From the NCBI GenBank assembly GCA_040221475.1, contig JAVKEJ010000053.1:558001-622000 (forward strand): a stretch of 64,000 bases of DNA, in the 5' to 3' direction. Positions 52,468 to 61,699 of this stretch are shown here, one piece after another (the first letter of the stretch is position 1; every line of letters begins with the position of its first letter). The notes below the pieces were generated by a model. The model made no database searches. It was not told the origin of the DNA and was given only the letters and a program-made list of their open reading frames with translations. The position numbers were made by a program, and so were the translations under genes. Origin of the DNA: WLXB01 sp040221475. GTDB lineage: Bacteria > Pseudomonadota > Alphaproteobacteria > Rhodospirillales > Rhodospirillaceae.

Positions 52468-52889
52468 ATGATGCAGTAGCCTCTCGGTCGGGCAAGTCAG
52501 AAGCCGCATTCAGAACCATTAGTGAAGTGGCTTCGGAACTGGACGTGCCACAGCACGTTCTTCGATTTTGGGAATCAAAATTTAGCCAAGTTCGCCCACT
52601 CAAGCGGGGCGGAGGGCGGCGCTACTACCGCCCGGAGGACATCGTTCTTCTCAAACGGATTCGGGCTCTGTTATATGACGACGGACTGACGATTAAGGGC
52701 GTTCAAAAACTATTCAAGGACCATGGTCTTAAGACCGTTCTTGAAGGAGAAGGCGGACCGGTGACACCGGCTGATAAGACTGCGGGGGAAACGAATAGCT
52801 CTGGGTCGTCTTCCATTGATCTCTCTGCCGTTTTATCAGAGCTAAAATGCCTTCGCGATATGTTAAGAACGGCCCTGGCAGCCAGATAA
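52464..52889 (+). CDS. MerR-family transcriptional regulator
   Basis: A 141-residue regulator with an N-terminal MerR winged helix: FRTISEVASELDVPQHVLRFWE, then RRYYRPEDIVLLKRIRALL and a coupling helix. The C-terminus is Ser/Gly-rich and short with no metal-binding cysteines. The ihfA-merR order before tRNA-Pro is usual in alphaproteobacteria; the target genes are unknown. Confidence 0.9.
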   Translation: MNDAVASRSGKSEAAFRTISEVASELDVPQHVLRFWESKFSQVRPLKRGGGRRYYRPEDIVLLKRIRALLYDDGLTIKGVQKLFKDHGLKTVLEGEGGPVTPADKTAGETNSSGSSSIDLSAVLSELKCLRDMLRTALAAR

Positions 52890-53003
52890 TACGGCTGGTC
52901 TAATTCCTAATTCTTGTTCATTGTGTTGAACGAAGCGCGCCGTTATAGTCCGCGCCTCTTAGCCTGGGGCACCCCAAACAAAACTCACCCAGGCTATGCC
53001 GGT

Positions 53004-53080
53004 CGGAGCGTAGCGCAGTCAGGTAGCGCACCATACTGGGGGTGTGGGGGTCGTGGGTTCGAATCCCGCCGCTCCGACCA
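53004..53080 (+). tRNA. tRNA-Pro (anticodon GGG)
   Basis: 77 nt including the encoded CCA. Acceptor CGGAGCG (53004-53010) pairs with CGCTCCG (53070-53076). D stem GCGC/GCGC, anticodon stem CCATA/TGTGG with loop CTGGGGG (anticodon GGG at 53038-53040), and T arm GTGGG-TTCGAAT-CCCGC. It reads CCC and CCU codons. Confidence 0.97.
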
Positions 53081-53190
53081 TTTTTCAATAAAAACAGTAA
53101 GTTAGGTCTTTTCACTCATGTGTTTTATGAGGTGATATTCAGTTGGTGTTGCCGGGCGCCCAAAAAGTTTATAAAGTGTAAATATTCTTT

Positions 53191-53742
53191 TTGGCTGAGA
53201 AAGTACGCAACGCCGTGTTCGTGCAAGCTGATTATTCTGGCATACAGCAGATTGGTCTGCCCCCTATAGGGGCCGTGACCAAGAAACCTGCCGTGGCTCC
53301 AGCACGTCAGGCCGAACGCCAACAAGACGATCAGCGCCAGCAGCAAAACAGTCAAGCGTCTCAAAGAGAGACCAAGTCTCTTTTTAAGACTTTGCTTTCG
53401 GAAAGCACGCTTGCTGGTCTAAACCAGGCAAATTCTAAACCATTTAAGCCTGCTGCAACGCTGTCTGAAACTCCGGCGGCAGTTAGCGTGGAACAATTTG
53501 TTCGCCTTGAAAAAACGCCAGACCGTCAGTCAGCATCGGTTATCGCCCATTCAGACGCGAATTTTGCATATCTCGCCACAAGTCGGCGAAATGCTGAAGC
53601 GGCTCAAAACAAGACTGAGTCCGTTCGCGTGACACCACTTCCCCAAGACTTTGTGACAGCCACTTCCCGCTACGCGGAACTGGCCGTAGCTGCTTCAAAC
53701 GTTCTTGCCAGTCGCGGTGAAACGCTGGAACTCCAAGCCTAA
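53191..53742 (+). CDS. Hypothetical protein, Gln-rich
   Basis: A 183-residue frame with a TTG start and no clear ribosome-binding site; GTG 53215 is an alternative. Residues 35-60 are Gln/Arg/Ala-rich and probably disordered; the C-terminal part (RYAELAVAASNVLASRGETLEL) is helical. No family recognised and no signal peptide or membrane segment. It follows tRNA-Pro by 110 bp and converges with the next unknown gene. Codon use looks like its neighbours, which supports it being real. Confidence 0.55.
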   Translation: MAEKVRNAVFVQADYSGIQQIGLPPIGAVTKKPAVAPARQAERQQDDQRQQQNSQASQRETKSLFKTLLSESTLAGLNQANSKPFKPAATLSETPAAVSVEQFVRLEKTPDRQSASVIAHSDANFAYLATSRRNAEAAQNKTESVRVTPLPQDFVTATSRYAELAVAASNVLASRGETLELQA

Positions 53743-53746
53743 TTTA

Positions 53747-54001
53747 TTAAGTGTCCGATTGATTTAAAATGCTGCGTCCATCGGGCGTGAGCTTACACAC
53801 CAGCCAGTTGGGCTTAAGCTGGTTTGAGAACCATGGCTCAGCCCATCCCGCTTCGACACATTTTTTTACAACTTGCGGGCTGATTTTCTTGCCGTTTTCG
53901 TCAAACAACGGCAGTTTTCCGCCCGGTTGGGTTAACCCGCGGTTAAGCCACTTACGTTGCGCCAAAGAAAGGCGTTGTGCTTTTGGTAACTTAGCGTCCA
54001 T
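53747..54001 (-). CDS. Hypothetical small protein
   Basis: An 84-residue soluble protein from ATG 54001, which has GGGG 7 bp upstream; ATG 54019 is the alternative. It contains LSLAQRKWLNRGLTQPGGKLPLFDENGK, ISPQVVKKCVEAGWAEPWF and WLVCKLTPDGRSIL, with a helix-turn-strand feel of a small winged-helix domain. No family named with confidence. Divergent from cutA. Confidence 0.6.
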   Translation of the reverse strand: MDAKLPKAQRLSLAQRKWLNRGLTQPGGKLPLFDENGKKISPQVVKKCVEAGWAEPWFSNQLKPNWLVCKLTPDGRSILNQSDT

Positions 54002-54095
54002 GGGATATCCCCAGTCCATTGGACTTATTTTTTCAATTATAATGCAGGGTCCTGGTTAACAAATCCATAGCACCGTTGTTGAGAGGTTAAAACGC

Positions 54096-54410
54096 ATGGA
54101 AACCTGCATGATTTACGCGACAGCAAGTGATGAGGCAGAAGCCAAGACCTTGGCTGAAACACTTGTTAGAGAACGGCTCGTCGCGTGTGTAAATATCATT
54201 CAAAACGCAACATCAGTTTATCGATGGAATGACAAGATAGAGTCAGCGAAAGAGACTATTTTGATCGCTAAGACGACCCTTGGACAGCGGGATGCAGCAA
54301 TGTCACGCCTCAAGGACTGTCATTCCTATGAAACCCCATGTGTTGTGTCTTACGATATGTCGGGAGGGTTACCCGCTTATTTAAGTTGGATTGTCGAACA
54401 AACGCAGTAA
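54096..54410 (+). CDS. cutA: Divalent-cation tolerance protein CutA
   Basis: A 104-residue trimeric ferredoxin-like protein of the CutA1 family. MIYATASDEAEAKTLAETLVRERLVACVNI is the conserved first half, with SVYRWNDKIESAKETILIAKT next and CVVSYDMSGGLPAYLSWI at the end. Role in metal tolerance is known only in part. Converges with ispDF, 7 bp away. Confidence 0.94.
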   Translation: METCMIYATASDEAEAKTLAETLVRERLVACVNIIQNATSVYRWNDKIESAKETILIAKTTLGQRDAAMSRLKDCHSYETPCVVSYDMSGGLPAYLSWIVEQTQ

Positions 54411-54417
54411 TCAAAGA

Positions 54418-55602
54418 TCAAGTTGCAGGCACTTTGAGTGTCGCGGTTGCCTGACAGGCAATGCCCTCTTTGCGACCGGTAAATCCCAGCCCTTCAGTTG
54501 TTGTGGCTTTAATGCTGACCCGTGTCACGGGCACACGTGCAATGGCGGCAATGGACTTCTGAAGTTTATCGCGATGGGGGGAGAGCTTTGGGATTTCACA
54601 GATGACGGTTATGTCGAGATGGACGAGGGAACCACCACGCTGCTCCAAACGATCTATAGCAAACGCTAAAAAGCGGTCGGAAGAGGCATCTTTGTATGCA
54701 ATATTCGTAGGTGGAAAATGAACGCCAATATCGCCATCACTTAAGGCTCCTAATATGGCGTCTGTCGCCGCATGAAGTACAACATCGGCATCTGAATGAC
54801 CGAGTAACGACTTATCCATTGGAATTAAAACACCGCCTAGGGTCACGCCATCACCCTCGCCAAAGCGGTGAACATCGAAACCTGAACCTATGCGCGTTTC
54901 CATGAGGTATTGCGCTGTTGCGTACAAGTCGTGTTGCTCCGTGATTTTGATGTTCTCTGGATCACCCGTCACTGTGGCGATGCGAAGTCCAGCCTGTTCT
55001 AAGACGGCGGCATCATCGGTCAGAGATTGGCCTTGGTATTTCTGGTGCGCGTCGAAAAGCTTTTGAAAATTGAACCCTTGAGGAGTTTGAGCGCGAGTTA
55101 CATTTGTTCGATCAATGGTATTTGTGACATGACCCGTTTCATCTATACGTTTCAAAGTCTCAGCAATCGGCAGCACAGGTAAAACACCATCTGCACTATT
55201 GAGAAGCGCGCCGATGACCCGCTCAATAATCTCATTGCTCACGATGGGTCGCGCCCCATCGTGGACCAGAACAAAATCGGGTTTGAGTTCGGCAAGCGCT
55301 TCTAGTCCTCGCTTGACGGACTCTTGGCGGGTCGCTCCCCCATGAACAGGGGGAAGTATCTCAGCTCCGACGGTCGCTGTTGCATATTCGAGATGATCAT
55401 CAGGGTGAATAACAGCCAACACGCAGTCTATTTGAGAATTGGCTTTAAACGCATCAACCGCGTGCCGTATCACAGGCTTTCCAGCCAACATTGCGTACTG
55501 CTTGGGTAAAACTGATCCAAACCGTGTGCCGCGGCCAGCGGCGATAATAAGGGCTGCAATCGTTGTCATAGCTTGGCTGAGATTCCGTTCGGCAAGATTC
55601 AT
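54418..55602 (-). CDS. ispDF: Bifunctional IspD/IspF
   Basis: Two steps of the MEP isoprenoid pathway in one chain of 394 residues. The IspD cytidylyltransferase (about 14-230) has ALIIAAGRGTRFGSVLPKQY, VLVHDGARPIVS and NVTRAQTPQGF. The IspF cyclodiphosphate synthase (about 235-394) has RIGSGFDVHRFGEGDGVTLGG in its metal site, GHSDADVVLHAATDAILGAL and KATTTEGLGFTGRKEGIACQA. The fusion is typical of alphaproteobacteria. ATG 55569 is an alternative start. Divergent from dusB. Confidence 0.96.
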   Translation of the reverse strand: MNLAERNLSQAMTTIAALIIAAGRGTRFGSVLPKQYAMLAGKPVIRHAVDAFKANSQIDCVLAVIHPDDHLEYATATVGAEILPPVHGGATRQESVKRGLEALAELKPDFVLVHDGARPIVSNEIIERVIGALLNSADGVLPVLPIAETLKRIDETGHVTNTIDRTNVTRAQTPQGFNFQKLFDAHQKYQGQSLTDDAAVLEQAGLRIATVTGDPENIKITEQHDLYATAQYLMETRIGSGFDVHRFGEGDGVTLGGVLIPMDKSLLGHSDADVVLHAATDAILGALSDGDIGVHFPPTNIAYKDASSDRFLAFAIDRLEQRGGSLVHLDITVICEIPKLSPHRDKLQKSIAAIARVPVTRVSIKATTTEGLGFTGRKEGIACQATATLKVPAT

Positions 55603-55763
55603 TTCGTCAGACCTGCCATAGCATGTGGTATTATGAGCAACCAGAGTTGCCCTTTTGCATCACAGCGTGTTCTTGCAAAATGGCAGATTTCATGGGGGTA
55701 GGTGATTTAGTGGTGTTTTTCAGTAATAAAACATCTTGATTTATAAGCTTTTTGAGTCGCAAA

Positions 55764-55780
55764 TGCCTAAGAATTAGGCA
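55764..55780. promoter_or_regulatory. Palindrome TGC-N11-GCA upstream of dusB-ntrBC (possible NtrC site)
   Basis: TGCCTAAGAATTAGGCA is a perfect dyad of 7-bp arms around GAA, ending 20 bp before the dusB ATG. Its 17-bp length and TGC/GCA ends match the spacing of the enterobacterial NtrC consensus (TGCACC-N5-GGTGCA). Position suggests repression or autoregulation of the ntr operon. Confidence 0.45.
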
Positions 55781-55800
55781 CCTCTGATTATCGGATTCTC

Positions 55801-56793
55801 ATGGCCATCGCCATCGGCGGCATTGTTTTTGATAGCCCTGTACTTCTGGCCCCCATGTCAGGAGTGTCAGACCAACCGTTTCGGGCTTTGGTGCGCCGGT
55901 TCGGCGCTGGGTTAGTCTTCTCTGAAATGATTGCCAGTCAGCAAATGGTTCGCGCTCATCGCGATACTTTACGCATGAGCACTTCTTGTGACGACGAAGG
56001 CCCTATGGCTGTGCAACTTGCAGGTTGTGATCCAGATGTGATGGCCGAAGCGGCTCTGCTGAATCAGCAACGTGGCGCAATGCTCATCGATATCAATATG
56101 GGCTGCCCCGTAAAAAAAGTTGTTAAAGGCTGGGCAGGGTCCGCCCTCATGAGGGACGAAGATCACGCTTTACGCATTATCGAAGCTGTGGTTGAGGCTG
56201 TCGATGTTCCTGTCACACTGAAGATGCGCCTTGGGTGGGATCACGACAACCTAAATGCGCCATCGCTTGCCCGTAAAGCTGAAGCCGCTGGAATTCAACT
56301 GATTACAGTGCATGGTCGCACGCGTATGCAAATGTATAACGGATCGGCGGATTGGGGTGCCGTTGCACCGGTTAAAGATGCTGTCACTGTGCCTGTCATA
56401 GTTAATGGTGACATTACATCAGAAGAGGACGCGGTCGTTGCGCTTAAAAAGTCTGGGGCGGATGGTGTGATGGTAGGACGAGGCTGTTACGGCAAGCCTT
56501 GGTTTCCGTCGCAAGTCGCACATTTCCTGGCAACCGGATCAAAGCTTTCCGATCCGACACGAGAGGAACGCAGAGAGGCTTTGTTGTCTCACTATGACTC
56601 TCTCTTAAATCATTACGGTTCTGGTAAAGGCGTTCGCGTAGCGCGTAAACATTTGGCTTGGTCTGCTTACGGTCTGGATGGCGCAAATCAATTCCGGACA
56701 GCCATCAATACAGAGTCTGATCCTGATCGCGTTATCAAACTGATCACTGTGCTGTTTGAGGCGGATAATTTAACCATCGCGGAAGCAGCCTGA
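55801..56793 (+). CDS. dusB: tRNA-dihydrouridine synthase B
   Basis: Flavin enzyme reducing uridines in the tRNA D-loop (older name nifR3). It has 330 residues. PVLLAPMSGVSDQPFRALV, the catalytic Cys in INMGCPVKKVVKG, GSALMRDE, LKMRLGWD, VHGRTRMQMYNGSADW and GVMVGRGCYGKPW are all present. First gene of the nitrogen-control operon, overlapping ntrB by one base (TGATG). Confidence 0.95.
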   Translation: MAIAIGGIVFDSPVLLAPMSGVSDQPFRALVRRFGAGLVFSEMIASQQMVRAHRDTLRMSTSCDDEGPMAVQLAGCDPDVMAEAALLNQQRGAMLIDINMGCPVKKVVKGWAGSALMRDEDHALRIIEAVVEAVDVPVTLKMRLGWDHDNLNAPSLARKAEAAGIQLITVHGRTRMQMYNGSADWGAVAPVKDAVTVPVIVNGDITSEEDAVVALKKSGADGVMVGRGCYGKPWFPSQVAHFLATGSKLSDPTREERREALLSHYDSLLNHYGSGKGVRVARKHLAWSAYGLDGANQFRTAINTESDPDRVIKLITVLFEADNLTIAEAA

Positions 56794-57899
56794 TGGCGCA
56801 ATTCTCCTCGGTCATTAAGCTAGAGTACCCAATACAACCTGACGAAGTATTGTCTGCGCTGGCAGCGGCAACGCTTGTGGTCGACCGCACCTATCAAATT
56901 CGTTATGCGAATGGTGCTGCTGAACAGCTTTTTCAAACCAGTTCAAGTGGCCTTATCGGACATGATCTCGCTGAAGTTTTGCCTATTGATGGGGCTGTTT
57001 TCGCCCTCATTGCCCAGGTCTTGAGAGATGGCGCTCCTGTTTCTGAGTATGGACTCACTTTGGACACGCCGAAGACCGGAATACGCATGATGTCGGCGTA
57101 CGGAGCCCCCTTGATTGACCGGGAAGATGTGGTTGTCGTGTCACTGCAAGAGCACACACGCGCGCTAAAAATTGGCCAGCAGTTAGAAAATCGCAACAGC
57201 GTGCGTTCTGTAACAGCTATGGCGGCATTGCTGGCCCATGAGATCAAAAATCCGTTATCGGGTATTCGCGGTGCCGCACAATTATTAGAGCAAAATGCTG
57301 ACCCGGATGACGTCACTTTAACAAAACTGATTTGTGCAGAGGCGGACCGCATTGTTGCCTTGGTCGATCGCATGGAAGTCTTTTCAGATGACCGTCCGCT
57401 TGCGCGCGAAGGTGTTAATATTCATACGATTCTCGAACATGTCCGACGCATTTCTGAGAATGGGTTCGGGAAGGGGATCAAGTACGTTGAAAAATATGAT
57501 CCTTCTTTGCCGCCGGTTTTTGGAAATAAAGATCAGTTGATTCAGGTTTTGCTTAATCTGATAAAAAATGCGGCAGAAGCATCTCCTGAGCAGGGTGGCG
57601 AGATCACTCTCTCGACATCCTACCAACCGGGCGTGAGATTGAAAGTCGCTGGGTCTAACAAGCGACTTCAACTGCCACTCGTTGTCTCTGTTGCCGATAA
57701 CGGTTCAGGTGTGCCCGAAGACTTAAAAGCGCACCTTTTTGACCCTTTTGTCACAACGAAATTACATGGCACTGGCTTAGGATTAGCGCTGGTGTCTAAA
57801 ATTGTTTCAGACCATGGCGGTGTTATAGAGTTTGAGTCTGATCGGCGCGGCACGGTCTTTCGTATTATGCTACCAATACTCAGCGAAGGGGAGGACTGA
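56793..57899 (+). CDS. ntrB: Nitrogen-regulation sensor kinase NtrB
   Basis: Soluble histidine kinase/phosphatase controlling NtrC in response to PII. It has 368 residues. N-terminal PAS domain (about 20-125), HisKA with phospho-acceptor His in ALLAHEIKNPLSGIRGAAQLL split at that block, then the ATPase lobe with VLLNLIKNAAEASPE, VADNGSGVPEDLK, and GTGLGLALVSKIV. No membrane segment. One base overlaps both neighbours, so dusB-ntrB-ntrC are translationally coupled. Confidence 0.95.
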   Translation: MAQFSSVIKLEYPIQPDEVLSALAAATLVVDRTYQIRYANGAAEQLFQTSSSGLIGHDLAEVLPIDGAVFALIAQVLRDGAPVSEYGLTLDTPKTGIRMMSAYGAPLIDREDVVVVSLQEHTRALKIGQQLENRNSVRSVTAMAALLAHEIKNPLSGIRGAAQLLEQNADPDDVTLTKLICAEADRIVALVDRMEVFSDDRPLAREGVNIHTILEHVRRISENGFGKGIKYVEKYDPSLPPVFGNKDQLIQVLLNLIKNAAEASPEQGGEITLSTSYQPGVRLKVAGSNKRLQLPLVVSVADNGSGVPEDLKAHLFDPFVTTKLHGTGLGLALVSKIVSDHGGVIEFESDRRGTVFRIMLPILSEGED

Positions 57900-59338
57900 T
57901 GGCCGAAGCCTCTATTCTTATCGCTGACGACGACACAGGCATCCGCACTGTCCTTAATCAGGCTTTGGGACGTGCAGGCTATACTGTTCGCGCGACCGGC
58001 AACGCCTCAACGCTGTGGAATTGGATTGAGGCCGGCGATGGTGATCTCGTGATCACAGATGTCGTTATGCCAGATGAAAATGGGCTGGACTTAATCCCCC
58101 GCATCAGAAAAAAGCGTCCCGACCTGCGCATTATTGTGATGAGTGCTCAGAACACTTTATTAACGGCCGTGAAGGCTGCTGAGCGAGGTGCCTTTGAATA
58201 TCTACCCAAGCCTTTCGATCTTGACGAATTGGTGTCCGTTGTAAAGCGCGCCCTCGATAAAACTTCAGTTGGCGCACAAACAAGAACGGCTACGCCTGAT
58301 CAAGAAGACCTGCCCCTTATTGGCCGCTCTCCGGCCATGCAAGAAGTCTACCGTTCAGTCGCCCGATTGATTAAATCTGACCTGACTGTGATGATCACGG
58401 GGGAGTCTGGAACTGGAAAAGAACTGGTTGCCCGCGCATTGCATGATTATGGACAGCGGCGCTCTGGCCCCTTTGTCGCCGTTAACATGGCGGCTATTCC
58501 TAGAGAGTTGATTGAAAGCGAACTCTTTGGACATGAAAAGGGGGCATTCACAGGAGCTTCCCAAAGAACATCAGGAAAATTTGAACAGGCGGCGGACGGC
58601 ACTTTGTTTCTTGATGAGATTGGCGATATGCCCGCAGAAGCACAGACACGACTGCTGCGCGTCTTACAGGAAGGCGAGTACACCAGTGTTGGAGGTCAAA
58701 CCTCTGTTAAAGCAAATGTGAGAATCATCGCGGCAACTCATAGAAACTTGGCCGACATGATAAAAATGGGCCTTTTTCGAGAAGACCTATACTACCGGTT
58801 GAACGTTGTGCCGGTCAGGCTTCCAGCTTTACGGCAGCGCGTGGAAGATATTCCGGAATTGGTTCAGCATTTTCTCGATCAAGCTGTAGAAGAGGGACTG
58901 CCAGAGAAAAGGATAGAGCCCGCTGCGATCGACAAGATGAAAACTTACCGCTGGCCCGGTAATGTGAGAGAGCTTGAAAACTTGGTCAAAAGGTTGGCCG
59001 CCCTCTATGCTGAAGAGTCAATAGGTGAAGAAGCCGTGGAAATGGAACTGAATACGGTTTCGACTGAAGCTATTCATAATGAAGATGCTACGGAAAACCT
59101 TAGTGAGGCGATTGAAAAACATCTCCTGCGTTACTTCTCACAGCACGGCGGGTCGCTGCCTCCGGAGGGCCTTTATGATCGCATGCTCCATGAGATGGAA
59201 CGCCCATTGGTCTCTTTGACCTTAAACGCGACCGCGGGTAACCAACTCAAGGCCGCGAGGGTCCTAGGACTGAACCGCAACACGTTGCGGAAGAAAATCA
59301 AGGAATTGGATATCAATGTTGTCCGTGGCCTTCGTTAA
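57899..59338 (+). CDS. ntrC: Nitrogen-regulation response regulator NtrC
   Basis: Sigma-54 activator of nitrogen-assimilation genes. It has 479 residues. Receiver domain with Asp54 in VITDVVMPDENG. AAA+ domain has GESGTGKELVARALH (Walker A), GHEKGAFTGA (the sigma-54 contact loop) and GTLFLDEIGDMP (Walker B). The C-terminal Fis-type HTH is AARVLGLNRNTLRKKIKEL. All elements for activation are intact. Confidence 0.97.
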   Translation: MAEASILIADDDTGIRTVLNQALGRAGYTVRATGNASTLWNWIEAGDGDLVITDVVMPDENGLDLIPRIRKKRPDLRIIVMSAQNTLLTAVKAAERGAFEYLPKPFDLDELVSVVKRALDKTSVGAQTRTATPDQEDLPLIGRSPAMQEVYRSVARLIKSDLTVMITGESGTGKELVARALHDYGQRRSGPFVAVNMAAIPRELIESELFGHEKGAFTGASQRTSGKFEQAADGTLFLDEIGDMPAEAQTRLLRVLQEGEYTSVGGQTSVKANVRIIAATHRNLADMIKMGLFREDLYYRLNVVPVRLPALRQRVEDIPELVQHFLDQAVEEGLPEKRIEPAAIDKMKTYRWPGNVRELENLVKRLAALYAEESIGEEAVEMELNTVSTEAIHNEDATENLSEAIEKHLLRYFSQHGGSLPPEGLYDRMLHEMERPLVSLTLNATAGNQLKAARVLGLNRNTLRKKIKELDINVVRGLR

Positions 59339-59392
59339 TCAACCGGCAGAATTGTCGTTAATTTTACCGGTGTTGCATGCGGTCGAGGGCAT

Positions 59393-61693
59393 ATGGATAT
59401 AGTGCATCGCCCATTGTCTTTGCGGCGGCTTACGCTTCGTTTCTTTGTGTGGGCGCGCCGTATGAGACTGGTGAACGCGTTAGTGATGATTTTATCGCTC
59501 GCGGCGATTGTCTCTGGGGTTGCGACGTTTGCAGCTCTCTCATCCTGGGGCGAGAGCGGACCAAGTGCAAATACGGTTCTGATTCTTCTGAACATCGACC
59601 TGTTCTTATTATTAGCGCTTGGCGTTTTAATTACGCGTCACGTAGCCAAGTTATGGAGTAACCGCCGGTCCGGAGTCAGCGGAAGCCGTCTTCATGTGAG
59701 ATTGGCGTTGCTGTTTGGCGTCGTTGCTATAACGCCTGCCATTGTGATGATGATTTTCGCCGCACTATTGTTCACATTGGGTGTTGAAAGCTGGTTCAGT
59801 GAGCGCGTGAGAACCGCGTTGGTAGAATCAACGGAAGTCGCAGAAGCTTACCTTGCTGAACACATCCAGGTTATCCGCGCAGATGCTTTATCCGTGGCCA
59901 GTGATATCAATCGCCAATGGCCACAACTCAACCGATCGGAAGGTGTTTTAGATCGCTTTTTATCAACTCAAGCGGCACTGAGGGGGCTAACAGAGGCGGT
60001 TATCTTCCGTGAAGACATGCAGGTGATTGCGAAAGCGGGATACACTTTTGCTCTGCAGTCCGGTGAACAAATTCCGATGCGCGTTATCGCCCAGGCAAAC
60101 ATGGGTGAGGTCGGCGTGGTCACGGGCGAGGCTGGTGACCGTGTCCGCGCTTTGGTGAGGCTCGAAGGCTTACCTGGTAGTTACCTATATGTCGGGCGCT
60201 TCATAGATGCCAAGGTTTTAAACCGCGTTTCCCGTACGCAAGACGCGGTAGATGAATATCTGATGCTAGAAGGCCGCCGCTCTGAGATCGAGATTAGCTT
60301 TACACTGCTCTTTATTGTTGTGGCATTGCTGCTTCTGATGACATCGGTGTGGTTCGGATTGACCCTCGCAACACGTTTAGCAAAACCCATTGTGGATTTG
60401 ATTTCTGCCTCTGAGCGGGTGCGTCAGGGAGACTTTACCGTTCGTGTTGAGGAAAAAGCGGCGAGTGATGAAGTGGCCTCTTTGGGCCGCGCTTTTAACC
60501 GTATGACCAGTCGTTTGGCCACGCAGCGCGAGGCTCTCGTGGAAGCAAATGCGCAATTGGATGAACGTCGACGGTTTACGGAAGCCGTTTTATCTGGAGT
60601 AACTGCAGGCGTTATCGGTTTAGATCCAGATGGAAACATAACACTCCCAAATCGCGCAGCTTCCGACCTTTTGAACGTCGCCTTGTTAGACAGTGTTGGC
60701 AAGCCATTGATAAATTACGTGCCAGAGTTTGCCCCGTTAATAGAGGAAGTTAAATCGTATCCGGACCGGACCATAGAGCAAGAAACCAGGGTCAAGGCTA
60801 AAGGGCACAGTCGCGTTTTTCTGGTACGCCTAACAGCAGAACAAAATGAGGGTGAAATACTCGGATTTGTATTCACCTTTGACGACATCACCGAGCTTCA
60901 GACCGCACAGCGCAAAGCGGCTTGGGCAGATGTGGCGCGACGCATTGCGCATGAAATTAAAAACCCTCTCACACCTATACAACTCTCCGCTGAGCGATTG
61001 AAAAAGCGTTATCTCTCTAAAGTGGGAGATGATACCGGCGCTTTTGAACTTTGTACGGATACGATTATCCGTCACGTCAGCGACATCGGACAAATGGTAG
61101 ATGAATTTTCATCCTTTGCACGTATGCCGCAGCCAAACATGGCCGTTACAAATCTGGTTGAACTGACTTCAGGTGCAATTGTGTTGCCCAAGACAGCCTA
61201 TCCCCACATCACGATAAATTATGCGGTTTCTAAAAACCCTGTAATGATTAACTGTGATGCCGCGCAAATCCGGCAGGCGCTCTCTAACGTGTTAAAGAAT
61301 GCTGTTGAAGCCATTGACGCAAAAACCGGCGGGAGACGGGATAAGGGGTCAGGCACGATCGATGTGTCTATAGGGGTTGATGATAATACGTGCTTCATTG
61401 AGATTACTGATAACGGTGTCGGTTTGCCTAAAGATGAGGTCCGCCAGAGATTGACCGAGCCATACATCACGACCCGCGCGAAAGGCACCGGACTTGGTTT
61501 GGCGATTGTTTGGAAAATCGTAGAGGATCACAAGGGACGGTTGTTAATGGAAGATGCGGCCAATGGTGGCGCCAGGATTGTGTTCAACTTTCCGCTGGTC
61601 ATAGACACCGCAAACAGGGGCAAGAAAAATCGAATAGATGAAAAGGTGAGTCCACCTATCTCTAGTTCAGCCTCAATTGCAGAAAGTGCTTAA
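59393..61693 (+). CDS. ntrY: Membrane sensor kinase NtrY
   Basis: Partner kinase of NtrX, linked to nitrogen, redox and envelope signalling in alphaproteobacteria. It has 766 residues. Three N-terminal helices (ALVMILSLAAIVSGVATFAAL, LLNIDLFLLLALGVLI, LALLFGVVAITPAIVMMIFA) precede a periplasmic domain and a fourth helix (LLFIVVALLLLMTSVWFG). HAMP (about 325-380), PAS (about 395-500), HisKA with RRIAHEIKNPLTPIQLSAER, and HATPase with TDNGVGLPKDEV and GTGLGLAIVWKIV follow. Starts 54 bp after ntrC. Confidence 0.96.
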   Translation: MDIVHRPLSLRRLTLRFFVWARRMRLVNALVMILSLAAIVSGVATFAALSSWGESGPSANTVLILLNIDLFLLLALGVLITRHVAKLWSNRRSGVSGSRLHVRLALLFGVVAITPAIVMMIFAALLFTLGVESWFSERVRTALVESTEVAEAYLAEHIQVIRADALSVASDINRQWPQLNRSEGVLDRFLSTQAALRGLTEAVIFREDMQVIAKAGYTFALQSGEQIPMRVIAQANMGEVGVVTGEAGDRVRALVRLEGLPGSYLYVGRFIDAKVLNRVSRTQDAVDEYLMLEGRRSEIEISFTLLFIVVALLLLMTSVWFGLTLATRLAKPIVDLISASERVRQGDFTVRVEEKAASDEVASLGRAFNRMTSRLATQREALVEANAQLDERRRFTEAVLSGVTAGVIGLDPDGNITLPNRAASDLLNVALLDSVGKPLINYVPEFAPLIEEVKSYPDRTIEQETRVKAKGHSRVFLVRLTAEQNEGEILGFVFTFDDITELQTAQRKAAWADVARRIAHEIKNPLTPIQLSAERLKKRYLSKVGDDTGAFELCTDTIIRHVSDIGQMVDEFSSFARMPQPNMAVTNLVELTSGAIVLPKTAYPHITINYAVSKNPVMINCDAAQIRQALSNVLKNAVEAIDAKTGGRRDKGSGTIDVSIGVDDNTCFIEITDNGVGLPKDEVRQRLTEPYITTRAKGTGLGLAIVWKIVEDHKGRLLMEDAANGGARIVFNFPLVIDTANRGKKNRIDEKVSPPISSSASIAESA

Positions 61694-61699
61694 GTAAAT

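Noticed and set aside
55777..55791. Sigma-54 promoter (GG-N10-GC) in front of dusB
   Set aside because: A GG is present near the palindrome but the -12 GC is missing at the required distance.
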